Positions 6,613-14,326 of a DNA stretch of 15,061 nucleotides are shown here, one piece after another. The position numbers and the translations under genes are program-made. The stretch's first letter is position 1, and every line of letters starts with the position of its first letter. The notes beneath the pieces are model-generated. The model was not told the DNA's origin, ran no database searches, and worked only from the letters and a program-made list of their open reading frames with translations. This DNA comes from Gammaproteobacteria bacterium (lineage in GTDB: Bacteria > Pseudomonadota > Gammaproteobacteria > UBA9214), in NCBI GenBank assembly GCA_030632175.1, contig DAOVVG010000035.1:1-15061 (forward strand), written 5' to 3'.

Positions 6613-6637
6613 ATAACCTACTAAAATACTCAGGTAC
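6613..6637 (-). promoter_or_regulatory. IscR type 1 binding site in the isc promoter
   Basis: On the minus strand the site begins GTACCTGAGTATTTTAG and ends TAGGTTAT. Against the type 1 IscR consensus as I recall it (ATASYYGACT, then RWWWY, then AGTCRRSTAT), I count 21 of 25 matching positions, with the half-site spacing preserved. It lies 50 bases upstream of iscR. A weak promoter (TTAGTA, 17 bases, GTTATT) overlaps it, so bound holo-IscR would block transcription. Confidence 0.7.
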
Positions 6638-6713
6638 TAAGTATGAGGCAGTACGGGATAACTCGCAAGGTGTTGGATACTACTCAGGAGAGATATACGG
6701 GCAGGAAAATCCT

Positions 6714-7235
6714 TCAGGATTCAACGCTAAGTAACGGTTTTTTGGCGGCCTGACCGTCCACCCCGTCGGGCAGCACTACCCTGCCCGGGATAAACCGGTG
6801 ACCCTGCAGCAGGCAATAACCCAACCATTTCTGCAAGAACCGGTTCATGCGCCACTTTTCGGCCAATGTATAACGGTTGAACATGCGGTTGTAGGTTGCA
6901 TGACGCACCCCGCGACGACGGCCGCAGGAGATCACTTCGCCGACCTGTGCATCGTGATACATGCGCACCTGCATGTCTGGCGCAGGAAAACTGCCTTCTT
7001 CGTCGTGAAAATAGTAGGTTAGATTCAGTGTCGTGGTGAACTTGCAGCGTTCGACAACCCGCAGGTGCAATTCGAGCACACCATCAATGCGCGAACAGAC
7101 CTCGTCAGGCATAGCATCCAGATCCGGCACAAGATTGCGCAAGCGGATGTAGTTGGATTCATACAACTCCATCAGCCCTGCAAAACTTTGTTCAGGGATA
7201 CCGTTATGCAAAAAATGTCTTACTGTGCAATACAT
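6714..7235 (-). CDS. DUF1249 family protein (YqiB-like)
   Basis: The 173-residue product belongs to the DUF1249 family, which includes Escherichia coli YqiB, a protein without a firmly assigned function. The visible family features are LMELYESNYIRLRNLVPDL near the N-terminus, ERCKFTTTLNLTYYF (about 62-76), MQVRMYHDAQVGEVISC, a basic segment (GRRRGVRHATYN), and NRFLQKWLGYCLLQGHRF toward the C-terminus. The protein is soluble, without a signal peptide. The first 16 or so residues lie outside the conserved region, so the ATG at 7235 is not certain. A TATGAT box a few bases upstream would make the message almost leaderless. It lies upstream of iscR on the same strand and divergent from glcD. Confidence 0.85.
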   Translation of the reverse strand: MYCTVRHFLHNGIPEQSFAGLMELYESNYIRLRNLVPDLDAMPDEVCSRIDGVLELHLRVVERCKFTTTLNLTYYFHDEEGSFPAPDMQVRMYHDAQVGEVISCGRRRGVRHATYNRMFNRYTLAEKWRMNRFLQKWLGYCLLQGHRFIPGRVVLPDGVDGQAAKKPLLSVES

Positions 7236-7331
7236 ATTCGAATCATATCATGTTAGCTGTTTACTGATTAATAATAACAGGACGCGCAAAATGCTGGTAT
7301 TTGTAGCGCTATCGGCGATAATCACCATATC

Positions 7332-7359
7332 TTGATAACACTGCACCAGTTGACATAAA
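7332..7359 (+). promoter_or_regulatory. Candidate promoter for glcDEF
   Basis: TTGATA (7332-7337, 5 of 6 to the sigma-70 -35 box) is followed after 16 bases by CATAAA (7354-7359, 4 of 6 to the -10 box). Transcription would start within a few bases of the glcD GTG, implying a very short leader. I saw no convincing operator for a GlcC-like regulator in the 133-base divergent gap. This is a pattern match only. Confidence 0.3.
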
Positions 7360-7368
7360 ACCATATTC

Positions 7369-8823
7369 GTGTCTGTCAAATCCATCATTCCACAACTGCT
7401 CGCACAATTGCCGGCGCATTGCGTGCTTTCGCACAAGGAAGAACTGCGTCCGTACGAATGTGATGCACTGTCTGCCTACCGTGAGCTGCCACTGGCTGTC
7501 GTCATCCCTGAAACCGGGGAACAAATCCGGACAACACTGCAGGTCTGTTCCGAAAACGGCGTGCCGGTCGTGGCACGCGGTTCCGGTACCGGCCTGTCAG
7601 GCGGCGCCCTGCCACATGCACAGGGCATTCTGCTTAGCCTGGCGAAATTCAACCGCATCATTGAAATTGATCAACACAATCGCACCGCACGCGTACAGCC
7701 CGGCGTAACCAACCTGGCCATTTCAAAAGCTGCGGCCGCCTACGGTCTGTACTACGCGCCGGACCCCTCTTCACAGATTGCCTGCTCAATCGGCGGTAAC
7801 GTTGCTGAAAATGCCGGCGGCGTGCACTGCCTTAAATACGGACTGACAACGCATAACATCCAGGCGCTGGAAGTTCTTACCATTGACGGTGAACACCTGA
7901 CCATCGGCAGCCAGGCACTGGACGCACCCGGTTATGACCTGCTCGCATTGCTGACCGGCTCAGAGGGTCTGTTATGTATCACCACTGAAGTTACCGTGAA
8001 ACTGTTGCCCTGCCCCGAGGTTGCGCAAGTCGTGATGGCTTCCTTCGACACAGTGGATGCTGCCGGTGCCGCTGTCACAGCAACCATCGCCAGCGGTATT
8101 ATTCCGGCCGGTCTCGAACTGCTCGACCAACCGGCCATCAAGGCCGTTGAGCAATTCATCAACACCGGCTACCCGAAAGATGCCGTTGCCATCCTGTTGT
8201 GCGAACTGGATGGTACCCAGGCGGATGTCACCGCGCAGATTGAGCGTGTCAACCAGGTCTTCACGGAAGCCGGCGCAACCAGCCAGCAAGTGTCACGCGA
8301 CGAGCAGGAGCGCCAGCGATTCTGGGCCGGGCGCAAGGCGGCGTTCCCGGCCATGGGACGTTTGTCGCCGGACTACTACTGCATGGACGGCACCATTCCA
8401 CGCAAGCACCTCGCGCATGTGCTCAACCGCATCAACACGCTGTCCGAGGAATACCAGCTGCCGATTTGCAATGTATTCCATGCCGGCGACGGTAATCTGC
8501 ATCCCCTGATCCTGTACGATGCCAACAAACCGGGGGAACTGGAGCGCACTGAAGAACTGGGCGGCAAGATACTGGAACTGTGTGTCGATGTTGGCGGCAC
8601 CATCACCGGTGAGCATGGCGTTGGCATGGAGAAGATCAACCAGATGTGCGTACAGTTCAACAGCGCCGAGCTGCAGCAGTTTCACGACATCAAGCATGCC
8701 TTCGACCCGGACAACCTGCTGAACCCCGGCAAGGCCATTCCCACCTTGCACCGCTGCGCCGAGTTTGGCGCCATGCATGTACACCATGGTGAATTACCAC
8801 ACCCGGAACTTGAACGCTTTTAA
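7369..8823 (+). CDS. glcD: Glycolate oxidase subunit GlcD (FAD-binding)
   Basis: GlcD is the flavoprotein catalytic subunit of glycolate oxidase, which converts glycolate to glyoxylate. The 484-residue product has the PP-loop FAD motif RGSGTGLSGG (residues 70-79), DPSSQIACSIGGNVAENAGG (about 132-151), and the C-terminal signatures HAGDGNLHP (from residue 371) and GEHGVGMEK (from 414) of the FAD-linked oxidase family. The N-terminal ELRPYECDALSAYRELPL matches GlcD well. The first possible start after an in-frame stop (7351-7353) is the GTG at 7369. No strong ribosome-binding site precedes it. D-lactate dehydrogenases are related, but the following glcE and glcF genes settle the assignment. Confidence 0.95.
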   Translation: MSVKSIIPQLLAQLPAHCVLSHKEELRPYECDALSAYRELPLAVVIPETGEQIRTTLQVCSENGVPVVARGSGTGLSGGALPHAQGILLSLAKFNRIIEIDQHNRTARVQPGVTNLAISKAAAAYGLYYAPDPSSQIACSIGGNVAENAGGVHCLKYGLTTHNIQALEVLTIDGEHLTIGSQALDAPGYDLLALLTGSEGLLCITTEVTVKLLPCPEVAQVVMASFDTVDAAGAAVTATIASGIIPAGLELLDQPAIKAVEQFINTGYPKDAVAILLCELDGTQADVTAQIERVNQVFTEAGATSQQVSRDEQERQRFWAGRKAAFPAMGRLSPDYYCMDGTIPRKHLAHVLNRINTLSEEYQLPICNVFHAGDGNLHPLILYDANKPGELERTEELGGKILELCVDVGGTITGEHGVGMEKINQMCVQFNSAELQQFHDIKHAFDPDNLLNPGKAIPTLHRCAEFGAMHVHHGELPHPELERF

Positions 8824-8874
8824 CAGTTAACCCATGTCTGAAAAAAATAACACGGGCAGCGTGAAGGGCCGACG

Positions 8875-9930
8875 ATGACGATTCAGCAAGACTTGCAGCA
8901 ACAGGTGCAGTCAGCCGCCGCCAGTCGCACGCCACTCGCCATTCGTGGTGGCAACAGCAAGGCGTTCTATGGCCGCACCACAAGCGGCGACACCCTGTCG
9001 CTTGACGGGCATCAGGGCATCATTGATTACACGCCCTCGGAGCTGGTGATTTCCGTACGTGCCGGCACGCCGCTGTCAGAACTGGAAGCCACGCTGGCAG
9101 AGGAAGGACAGATGCTGCCATTTGAACCACCACATTACGGCGAGACCGCAACCATCGGTGGCAGCATTGCCAGCGGCCTGTCGGGGCCGCGCCGACCCTA
9201 CACCGGAGCTGTTCGCGACTTTGTACTGGGCATCAACTGTATCAACGGCAAGGGCGAGTATCTGCGCCTCGGTGGCCAGGTCATGAAAAACGTTGCCGGC
9301 TATGATCTGTCCCGCACATTGACCGGCTCGCTCGGTACACTGGCGGTACTGCTCGACGCACACCTGAAAGTGCTACCACGCCCGCAACTTGAAACCACCC
9401 TGGTACAACACTGTACAGCTGCAACTGCGGTGGAACTGTTTAACCAGTGGGCCGGCCAGCCCTTACCGCTATCCGGTGCATGCCACATGGATGACACGCT
9501 GCATGTGAGACTCTCCGGCATGGCCGAGGGAGTACAGGCTGCCGCCAGCACCATCGGGGGTGACTCGCTGGACAATGCCGCGCAATTTTGGGATCAATTG
9601 CGCGAACAACAACTGCCTTTCTTTTCCGGCGAGACGCCCCTGTGGCGCCTGTCGGTTCCGGCCGCGACACCACCACTGGCACTGGACAGCGCAACACTGC
9701 TGGACTGGGGCGGCGCACAACGCTGGCTAAAAACCGGCCTGCCTGCTGACGTTATTCGCACCAGCGTCGCCGCTGTTGGCGGACATGCGACATTATTCCG
9801 CGGCGGCGATCGTGACAGCGCTGTTTTCCAGCCGCTACTGCCTGCAATGCTGGCACTGCATCAGCGCCTTAAACACACCCTCGACCCGGCCGGAATTTTC
9901 AATCCTGGCCGCATGTACCCGGAACTGTAG
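8875..9930 (+). CDS. glcE: Glycolate oxidase subunit GlcE (FAD-binding)
   Basis: GlcE is the second flavin-binding subunit of glycolate oxidase and is required for activity. At 351 residues it has the normal length. The FAD domain shows PLAIRGGNSKAFYGR near the N-terminus, YTPSELVISVRAGTPLSELE, PPHYGETATIGGSIASGLSG, and QVMKNVAGYDLSRTLTGSLG, all typical of GlcE. The C-terminus ends DPAGIFNPGRMYPEL, as expected. An AAGGG site lies 6 bases before the ATG. A 51-base gap separates it from glcD, and glcF starts 2 bases after its stop, so the genes are almost certainly co-transcribed and partly translationally coupled. Confidence 0.95.
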   Translation: MTIQQDLQQQVQSAAASRTPLAIRGGNSKAFYGRTTSGDTLSLDGHQGIIDYTPSELVISVRAGTPLSELEATLAEEGQMLPFEPPHYGETATIGGSIASGLSGPRRPYTGAVRDFVLGINCINGKGEYLRLGGQVMKNVAGYDLSRTLTGSLGTLAVLLDAHLKVLPRPQLETTLVQHCTAATAVELFNQWAGQPLPLSGACHMDDTLHVRLSGMAEGVQAAASTIGGDSLDNAAQFWDQLREQQLPFFSGETPLWRLSVPAATPPLALDSATLLDWGGAQRWLKTGLPADVIRTSVAAVGGHATLFRGGDRDSAVFQPLLPAMLALHQRLKHTLDPAGIFNPGRMYPEL

Positions 9931-9932
9931 GC

Positions 9933-11156
9933 ATGCAGACCTCCCTGCCAAAGGCACTACTGGAGACAGCGTCCGGCATGCAGGCCGATGAAATCCTGCG
10001 TAACTGCGTGCACTGCGGCTTTTGCAATGCAACCTGCCCGACCTATCAGCTCACCGGTGACGAACTGGATGGCCCACGCGGCAGAATTTATCTGATCAAG
10101 CAGGTACTGGAGGGCAACAGTCCGACCGACAGGACACAACTGCACCTCGACCGTTGTCTGACCTGTCGCGCCTGCGAAACCACCTGCCCATCAGGCGTGG
10201 ATTATCATCGGCTGCTGGATATCGGCCGGGAACTGGTAGAAAAATCCGTACCGCGACCACTGCATACACGCTTTATACGGCGCGCCTTGCGACTGGTACT
10301 GCCCTGGCCTGCCCGCTTCACACCTTTGTTGAGAACCGGGCAGTTGTTACGCCCACTGATGCCCGCCGTCATAAAGGAAAAGATTCCCGCCCGCAGCAAA
10401 GACACGCGCCCTCGCCCGCAGCAACAACATGCACGCAGCGTGCTGTTATTGACCGGTTGTGTGCAGGATGCACTGTCACCGCAAATCAATGCCGCCGCCA
10501 TACGGGTACTGGATGCACTGGGCATTCAAACCATCACCCGTTCAAACAGTGGCTGTTGTGGTGCTGTCAGTCATCACCTCGGCGCTACCGATGAAGCACG
10601 TGGCTTCATGCGCCGCAACATTGATGCCTGGTGGCCGGATATTGAACAGGGTGTGGAAGCGATTGTTATCACTGCCAGTGGCTGTGCCCCCATGGTCAAG
10701 GATTACGGAGAACTGTTGGCAGCCGATGCCGCCTATGCCGACAAGGCCAAACGCGTCAGCGAACTGGCAAAAGACATCAGTGAAATCATTGCTGCTGAGT
10801 CCATCACCACGGTCATCAAACAGGCTGCCGACAATCAGAAAATTGCTTTCCATTCACCCTGCACGCTCCAACATGCGCAACGCATCAACGGATGTGTTGA
10901 ACAAATACTGGAACAGGCGGGATATACATTAACGACAGTGGCCGACGGTCACCTCTGTTGCGGCTCGGCCGGCACCTATTCGATCCTGCAACCAGAGCTG
11001 TCTGGCAGGCTGCGCGACAACAAGCTGGCTACCTTGCAGGCCGGCCAGCCTGATATGATAGCGACAGCAAACATAGGCTGCCTGACACAGTTGGCGAACC
11101 ATGCAAATGTGCCGGTCAAACACTGGATTGAATGTCTTGATGCCTCAATACAGTAA
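9933..11156 (+). CDS. glcF: Glycolate oxidase iron-sulfur subunit GlcF
   Basis: GlcF passes electrons from the flavin subunits, via Fe-S clusters, toward the respiratory chain at the membrane. The 407-residue product has the standard length. Two ferredoxin-like 4Fe-4S motifs are present: Cys25, 28, 31 and 35 (CVHCGFCNATCP), and Cys75, 78, 81 and 85 (CLTCRACETTCP). Two CCG-type motifs follow at 208-210 (SGCCGAVSHH) and 342-344 (LCCGSAGTYS), which in this family bind a further cofactor or the quinone-reducing site. The ATG lies 2 bases after the glcE stop. The demand for two clusters links it functionally, though not necessarily by regulation, to the nearby ISC operon. Confidence 0.95.
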   Translation: MQTSLPKALLETASGMQADEILRNCVHCGFCNATCPTYQLTGDELDGPRGRIYLIKQVLEGNSPTDRTQLHLDRCLTCRACETTCPSGVDYHRLLDIGRELVEKSVPRPLHTRFIRRALRLVLPWPARFTPLLRTGQLLRPLMPAVIKEKIPARSKDTRPRPQQQHARSVLLLTGCVQDALSPQINAAAIRVLDALGIQTITRSNSGCCGAVSHHLGATDEARGFMRRNIDAWWPDIEQGVEAIVITASGCAPMVKDYGELLAADAAYADKAKRVSELAKDISEIIAAESITTVIKQAADNQKIAFHSPCTLQHAQRINGCVEQILEQAGYTLTTVADGHLCCGSAGTYSILQPELSGRLRDNKLATLQAGQPDMIATANIGCLTQLANHANVPVKHWIECLDASIQ

Positions 11157-11178
11157 CGGGAATCGACAGGGAATCACC

Positions 11179-11997
11179 ATGGAAAATAATAATCTGCCGT
11201 TATTAATTGAGCCAGAGACGCTAGAAGAATCATTGGGTTATGAGAACCTTCTGATTGTTGATCTGAATAAAGCTGAAACCTACCTGAAGATGCATATACC
11301 CGGTGCCGTGCACCTGGATTACCTGCGCATCATTGCCAGCAGGAAACCGGTCATGGGGCTGGTCCCGGATGACGAAACACTGTCTGACGTGTTTTCATCC
11401 CTGGGGATCGACGCCGATACACACGTGGTTGCCTATGATGACGAAGGCGCTGGTCGTGCCTCGCGCCTGTTGTGGACACTCGAGGTAGCCGGCCACCGCC
11501 GCTACTCACTGTTAAACGGGGGACTGCACAGCTGGGCAAACGAGGGACATCCAACCGATACCACACCCGTGCCGCCGGTGGCAAAGACATTTCACGTGCA
11601 TCGCAGCGCCGACCCATGCACGGACAGCACCTACATCAGCGGAAAACTCGACGAGGAGAACTGCCGGCTTCTTGATGTACGCAGCCCCGACGAATACAAC
11701 GGCATCAAAAAATTCGCCGAACGCGGCGGCCACATACCGGGGGCGGTAAATCTGAACTGGATCGAAGCCATCGACACCAACCGCAACATGCGCTTCAAGT
11801 CAGACGAGGAATTACAGGCATTACTGACACCACTTGGCATTACGCCCGACAAGGAAGTGATCACGTACTGCCAGACACACCACCGCTCGGCGCACAGCTA
11901 TATAGTGCTTAAACACCTTGGCTATGAGCGAATAAAGGGTTACCCGGGATCATGGTCTGACTGGGGAAACAATCCCGAACTACCTGTGGAACAATAA
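11179..11997 (+). CDS. Two-domain rhodanese-family sulfurtransferase
   Basis: The product (272 residues from this ATG) is a tandem rhodanese of the thiosulfate or 3-mercaptopyruvate sulfurtransferase type, which moves sulfane sulfur to acceptors such as cyanide or thiols. The N-terminal domain (about 10-125) has lost the catalytic cysteine, with AYDDEGAGRASR at its loop. The C-terminal domain (about 150-268) keeps it as Cys231 in YCQTHHRSAHS. The loop differs from the CGSGVTA type of mercaptopyruvate enzymes, so thiosulfate specificity is more likely, but this is inference. I chose the ATG at 11179 because an AGGGA site sits about 7 bases upstream. A longer reading from 11101 overlaps glcF. 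It follows glcF after 22 bases, so it is probably in the same transcript. Confidence 0.88.
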   Translation: MENNNLPLLIEPETLEESLGYENLLIVDLNKAETYLKMHIPGAVHLDYLRIIASRKPVMGLVPDDETLSDVFSSLGIDADTHVVAYDDEGAGRASRLLWTLEVAGHRRYSLLNGGLHSWANEGHPTDTTPVPPVAKTFHVHRSADPCTDSTYISGKLDEENCRLLDVRSPDEYNGIKKFAERGGHIPGAVNLNWIEAIDTNRNMRFKSDEELQALLTPLGITPDKEVITYCQTHHRSAHSYIVLKHLGYERIKGYPGSWSDWGNNPELPVEQ

Positions 11998-12014
11998 AGT
12001 AGCATTGCAGCTAC

Positions 12015-12100
12015 GTAGGATGGGTAAAGCGCAGCGTACCCATCAGATATCGGTAATTCCGTTTGATGGGTACGTCGCGTTGCTTCTTTACCCATCCTAC
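12015..12100. repeat. REP-like palindromic repeat pair, copy 2 (half A, then half B inverted)
   Basis: The element is bounded by a perfect 15-base inverted repeat, GTAGGATGGGTAAAG (12015-12029) and its complement (12086-12100). An inner 11-base pair, CGTACCCATCA (12035-12045) and TGATGGGTACG (12064-12074), is nested inside. Each half also folds on its own: GATGGGTA (12019-12026) with TACCCATC (12037-12044), and GATGGGTA (12065-12072) with TACCCATC (12089-12096). The halves differ in their loops, defining two variants. It lies between convergent genes, the sulfurtransferase and orn. Confidence 0.85.
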
Positions 12101-12107
12101 ATTTTTT
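12065..12107 (+). terminator. Possible terminator formed by the second repeat hairpin
   Basis: The second hairpin of the repeat pair (stem GATGGGTA/TACCCATC) is followed within a few bases by six T residues (12102-12107). On the plus strand this could end transcription of the glc-sulfurtransferase operon. The loop is long (16 bases) and the T run begins 6 bases after the stem, so strength is uncertain. No equivalent T run serves the orn side. Confidence 0.35.
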
Positions 12108-12133
12108 GTGCTTTCCCAGAATAAGATCTGTAA

Positions 12134-12682
12134 TCAATATTTGATGAAATACTCGCGGTAGAAACGCAGTTCACGAATCGAGTCACGTGTATCGTCCAGC
12201 GCCAGGTGCGAACCACCCTTTTTAAAGCCAGTCAGGGACCCCGGCGGCGCCCAGCGTTTGACCAACTCCTTGATGGTGCTGACATCAAGATTGCGGTAAT
12301 GAAAGAAGGCTTCCAGTTCCGGCATGCAGCGCGCCATAAACCGCCGATCCTGGCAAATGCTGTTGCCGCACATTGGTGAAGCACCGGCTGCCACATATTC
12401 ACCGAGAAATTCGATTGTCTGGCTCTCTGCTTCCGCCTCGGTAGTGGTGCTTTTACGTACCCGCTCGGTCAGACCGGACTTTCCATGTTGGCGGGTGTTC
12501 CATTCATCCATGCCAGCCAATATCTCGTCCGGCTGATGAATAGCCAGCACCGGGCCTTCGGCCAGAATATTCAGCTGTCCGTCGGTCATGATCGTTGCGA
12601 TCTCGATAATTCTGTCATTCGCAGTATCAAGTCCGGTCATCTCCAGATCAATCCAGATCAGGTTATTGGCATCTTGCGTCAT
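12134..12682 (-). CDS. orn: Oligoribonuclease
   Basis: Orn is a 3'-to-5' exonuclease that degrades RNA di- to pentamers, including pGpG from cyclic-di-GMP breakdown, and is usually essential in gammaproteobacteria. The 182-residue product is the standard size. It contains the DEDDh catalytic set: Asp12 and Glu14 (WIDLEMTGLD), Asp112 (CQDRRFM), His159 and Asp164 (SHLALDDTRDS). The ATG at 12682 has a strong AGGAAGGAAGA site upstream. It is transcribed divergently from the M48 protease gene and convergently with the sulfurtransferase. In many relatives orn sits beside rsgA; here three genes separate them. Confidence 0.97.
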   Translation of the reverse strand: MTQDANNLIWIDLEMTGLDTANDRIIEIATIMTDGQLNILAEGPVLAIHQPDEILAGMDEWNTRQHGKSGLTERVRKSTTTEAEAESQTIEFLGEYVAAGASPMCGNSICQDRRFMARCMPELEAFFHYRNLDVSTIKELVKRWAPPGSLTGFKKGGSHLALDDTRDSIRELRFYREYFIKY

Positions 12683-12711
12683 GAAGTCACTCTTCCTTCC
12701 TAAGATTAAGG

Positions 12712-12740
12712 TTGAGTCGCATTGTACCAGAGGCTAATCT
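12712..12740 (+). promoter_or_regulatory. Weak candidate promoter for the M48-rsgA gene group
   Basis: TTGAGT (12712-12717, 4 of 6 to the -35 box) and TAATCT (12735-12740, 3 of 6 to the -10 box) are spaced by 17 bases in the 92-base divergent gap between orn and the protease gene. This is a weak match with no further support. Confidence 0.22.
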
Positions 12741-12774
12741 TCTACAAGGTAGAAAACACGGACTAAAATTGTAT

Positions 12775-14025
12775 ATGGATACATTCACCCTGCTGTTCCT
12801 CTTTGCCCTTGCCGGGTCACTGCTGCTGCGCTTTTGGCTGGCAGCCCGACAACTCATCCACGTGAAGAAACACCGAGATACCGTTCCCGGGTCTTTTGCC
12901 GGCAAGGTGCCGCTCGCAGATCATCACAAGGCCGCTGACTATACCGTGACCAACACTCGCCTCGGCATGGTTACGCTGGCCTACGACAGCCTGCTGCTGC
13001 TCGGCTGGACACTGGGCGGCGGCCTGGACTGGCTGGACAAGAACTGGCTTGCCGGCGGCCTTCACCCGGTCATCACCGGCGTCGGTGTCATCCTCAGTGC
13101 GATGGTCATCATGACACTGCTGGAGCTGCCTTTCAGCCTGTACCACACGTTTGTCATCGAGGAACGCTTCGGCTTCAACCGTTCCAGCGTAAAAGTATTT
13201 TTTATCGACCTGCTCAAAAACGGACTGCTACTGGCCGTTATCGGCGGGCCGATGATCGCGCTGGCACTGTGGATCATGCAAGCCTCCGGCGGCCTGTGGT
13301 GGTTGTATGTCTGGGCAGTGTGGATGGCATTCAGCCTGATCATGTTCTGGGCGTACCCGGCCGTCATTGCCCCGCTGTTCAACAAGTTCTCGCCGCTGGA
13401 TAACGACGCACTCAAGCAGCGTATCCAGGCGCTGATGGATAAATGCGGCTTCCGCAGCAAGGGTATTTTTGTCATGGATGGCTCCAAACGTTCCGGCCAC
13501 GGCAACGCCTACTTCACCGGCGTTGGCAGCAACAAGCGCATTGTTTTCTTTGACACCCTGCTGGAGTCACTGAAACCGGAAGAGATCGAGGCCGTGCTGG
13601 CGCACGAACTGGGACATTTCAAACTCAAGCATATCCAGAAACGTCTGTTCTCTACCTTTGCCCTGAGCCTGGTTGCCCTTGCCCTGCTCGGCTGGCTGGA
13701 GAAACAGGACTGGTTTTATCAGGGTCTGGGTGTCAGCCAGCCCTCACCCTGGATGGCACTGATGCTGTTTATGATGGTGTTGCCGGTGTTTACCTTCTTT
13801 ATACAACCGCTGATGTCGCTACTCTCTCGCAAACATGAGTTTGAGGCCGATGCCTATGCCGTTCAGCAATCCAGCGGCACAGATCTGATACATGCACTGG
13901 TCAAGATGTACCGTGAAAATGCCAGCACGCTTACGCCCGACCCGTTGTATTCTGCCTTCCATGACTCACATCCGCCGGCACCCGTGCGAATTTCACACAT
14001 ATCCGCTAACATGAGCAGCGCCTGA
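12775..14025 (+). CDS. M48 family membrane metalloprotease (Ste24/CAAX-protease-like)
   Basis: The 416-residue product resembles bacterial homologues of the Ste24 zinc endopeptidase, an integral membrane protease. The N-terminal M48_N-like region includes several hydrophobic segments (about residues 3-22, 64-86, 97-122, 150-170, 174-200) and the hallmark EERFGFNRSS (129-138). The zinc site is HELGH at 277-281 (AVLAHELGHFKLKHI), with the third ligand Glu355 in HEFEADAYA. Two further membrane segments lie between (about 293-307 and 327-347). I chose ATG 12775 because the protein then opens with the first membrane helix; an upstream TTG at 12712 would add 21 unlikely residues. Bacterial substrates are largely unknown, and prenylated proteins are not expected. 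The cytochrome gene follows after 14 bases. Confidence 0.9.
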   Translation: MDTFTLLFLFALAGSLLLRFWLAARQLIHVKKHRDTVPGSFAGKVPLADHHKAADYTVTNTRLGMVTLAYDSLLLLGWTLGGGLDWLDKNWLAGGLHPVITGVGVILSAMVIMTLLELPFSLYHTFVIEERFGFNRSSVKVFFIDLLKNGLLLAVIGGPMIALALWIMQASGGLWWLYVWAVWMAFSLIMFWAYPAVIAPLFNKFSPLDNDALKQRIQALMDKCGFRSKGIFVMDGSKRSGHGNAYFTGVGSNKRIVFFDTLLESLKPEEIEAVLAHELGHFKLKHIQKRLFSTFALSLVALALLGWLEKQDWFYQGLGVSQPSPWMALMLFMMVLPVFTFFIQPLMSLLSRKHEFEADAYAVQQSSGTDLIHALVKMYRENASTLTPDPLYSAFHDSHPPAPVRISHISANMSSA

Positions 14026-14039
14026 TACGGAGACAACGC

Positions 14040-14321
14040 ATGAAAACGGCATTAATGACACTCATTACGACCGGTCTACTGGTTACAAGCAGCTCAATAC
14101 TTGCGGTTGATATCAATCACGGCAAGTCACTGCAACAGAAAAACTGCATGAAATGCCATGATGACGGCATGTATACCCGCGAGGACCGGCGTGTCACCAC
14201 GCCTGACGCCCTGCGCAACCAGGTTCAGCGTTGTGAAGTCAACCTTAACCTGAAGTGGTTTCCAGAAGATGTTGATGCCGTTGTCGAGTATCTCAATACA
14301 ACCTTTTACAAGTTCAAGTAA
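14040..14321 (+). CDS. Small periplasmic monoheme cytochrome c
   Basis: The 93-residue precursor has an N-terminal signal peptide (about residues 1-22, ending SSSILA before VD) and one heme attachment motif, CMKCH at 36-40, so the mature protein is about 70 residues. Most positions after the heme are hydrophilic (MYTREDRRV), and the C-terminal helix VDAVVEYLNTTFYKFK is typical of small class I cytochromes. No methionine occurs downstream in the usual distal-ligand region; the only one after the heme motif is Met44. A further cysteine, Cys65 (VQRCEVNLNLKWF), is unusual for this fold. A CGGAGA site precedes the ATG. The redox partner is unknown. It is probably co-transcribed with the protease upstream and phhB 5 bases downstream. 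Confidence 0.88.
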   Translation: MKTALMTLITTGLLVTSSSILAVDINHGKSLQQKNCMKCHDDGMYTREDRRVTTPDALRNQVQRCEVNLNLKWFPEDVDAVVEYLNTTFYKFK

Positions 14322-14326
14322 GCGCC

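Noticed and set aside
6708..6721. Small hairpin (AATCC/GGATT) at the DUF1249 stop, as a terminator
   Set aside because: The stem is only 5 bases, AT-rich and followed by just a few T residues. Too weak to call.
8834..8878. 14-codon open frame whose TGA overlaps the glcE ATG
   Set aside because: It has no ribosome-binding site of its own, and glcE has a good AAGGG site. A coupling leader peptide is possible but indistinguishable from chance.
11101..11178. Upstream start for the sulfurtransferase giving 26 more residues
   Set aside because: It would overlap the end of glcF and adds a non-rhodanese sequence. The ATG at 11179 has a proper AGGGA site.
12712..12774. TTG start extending the M48 protease by 21 residues
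   Set aside because: The extension is charged and lies before the first membrane helix. The region looks like the promoter, and the family start fits ATG 12775.
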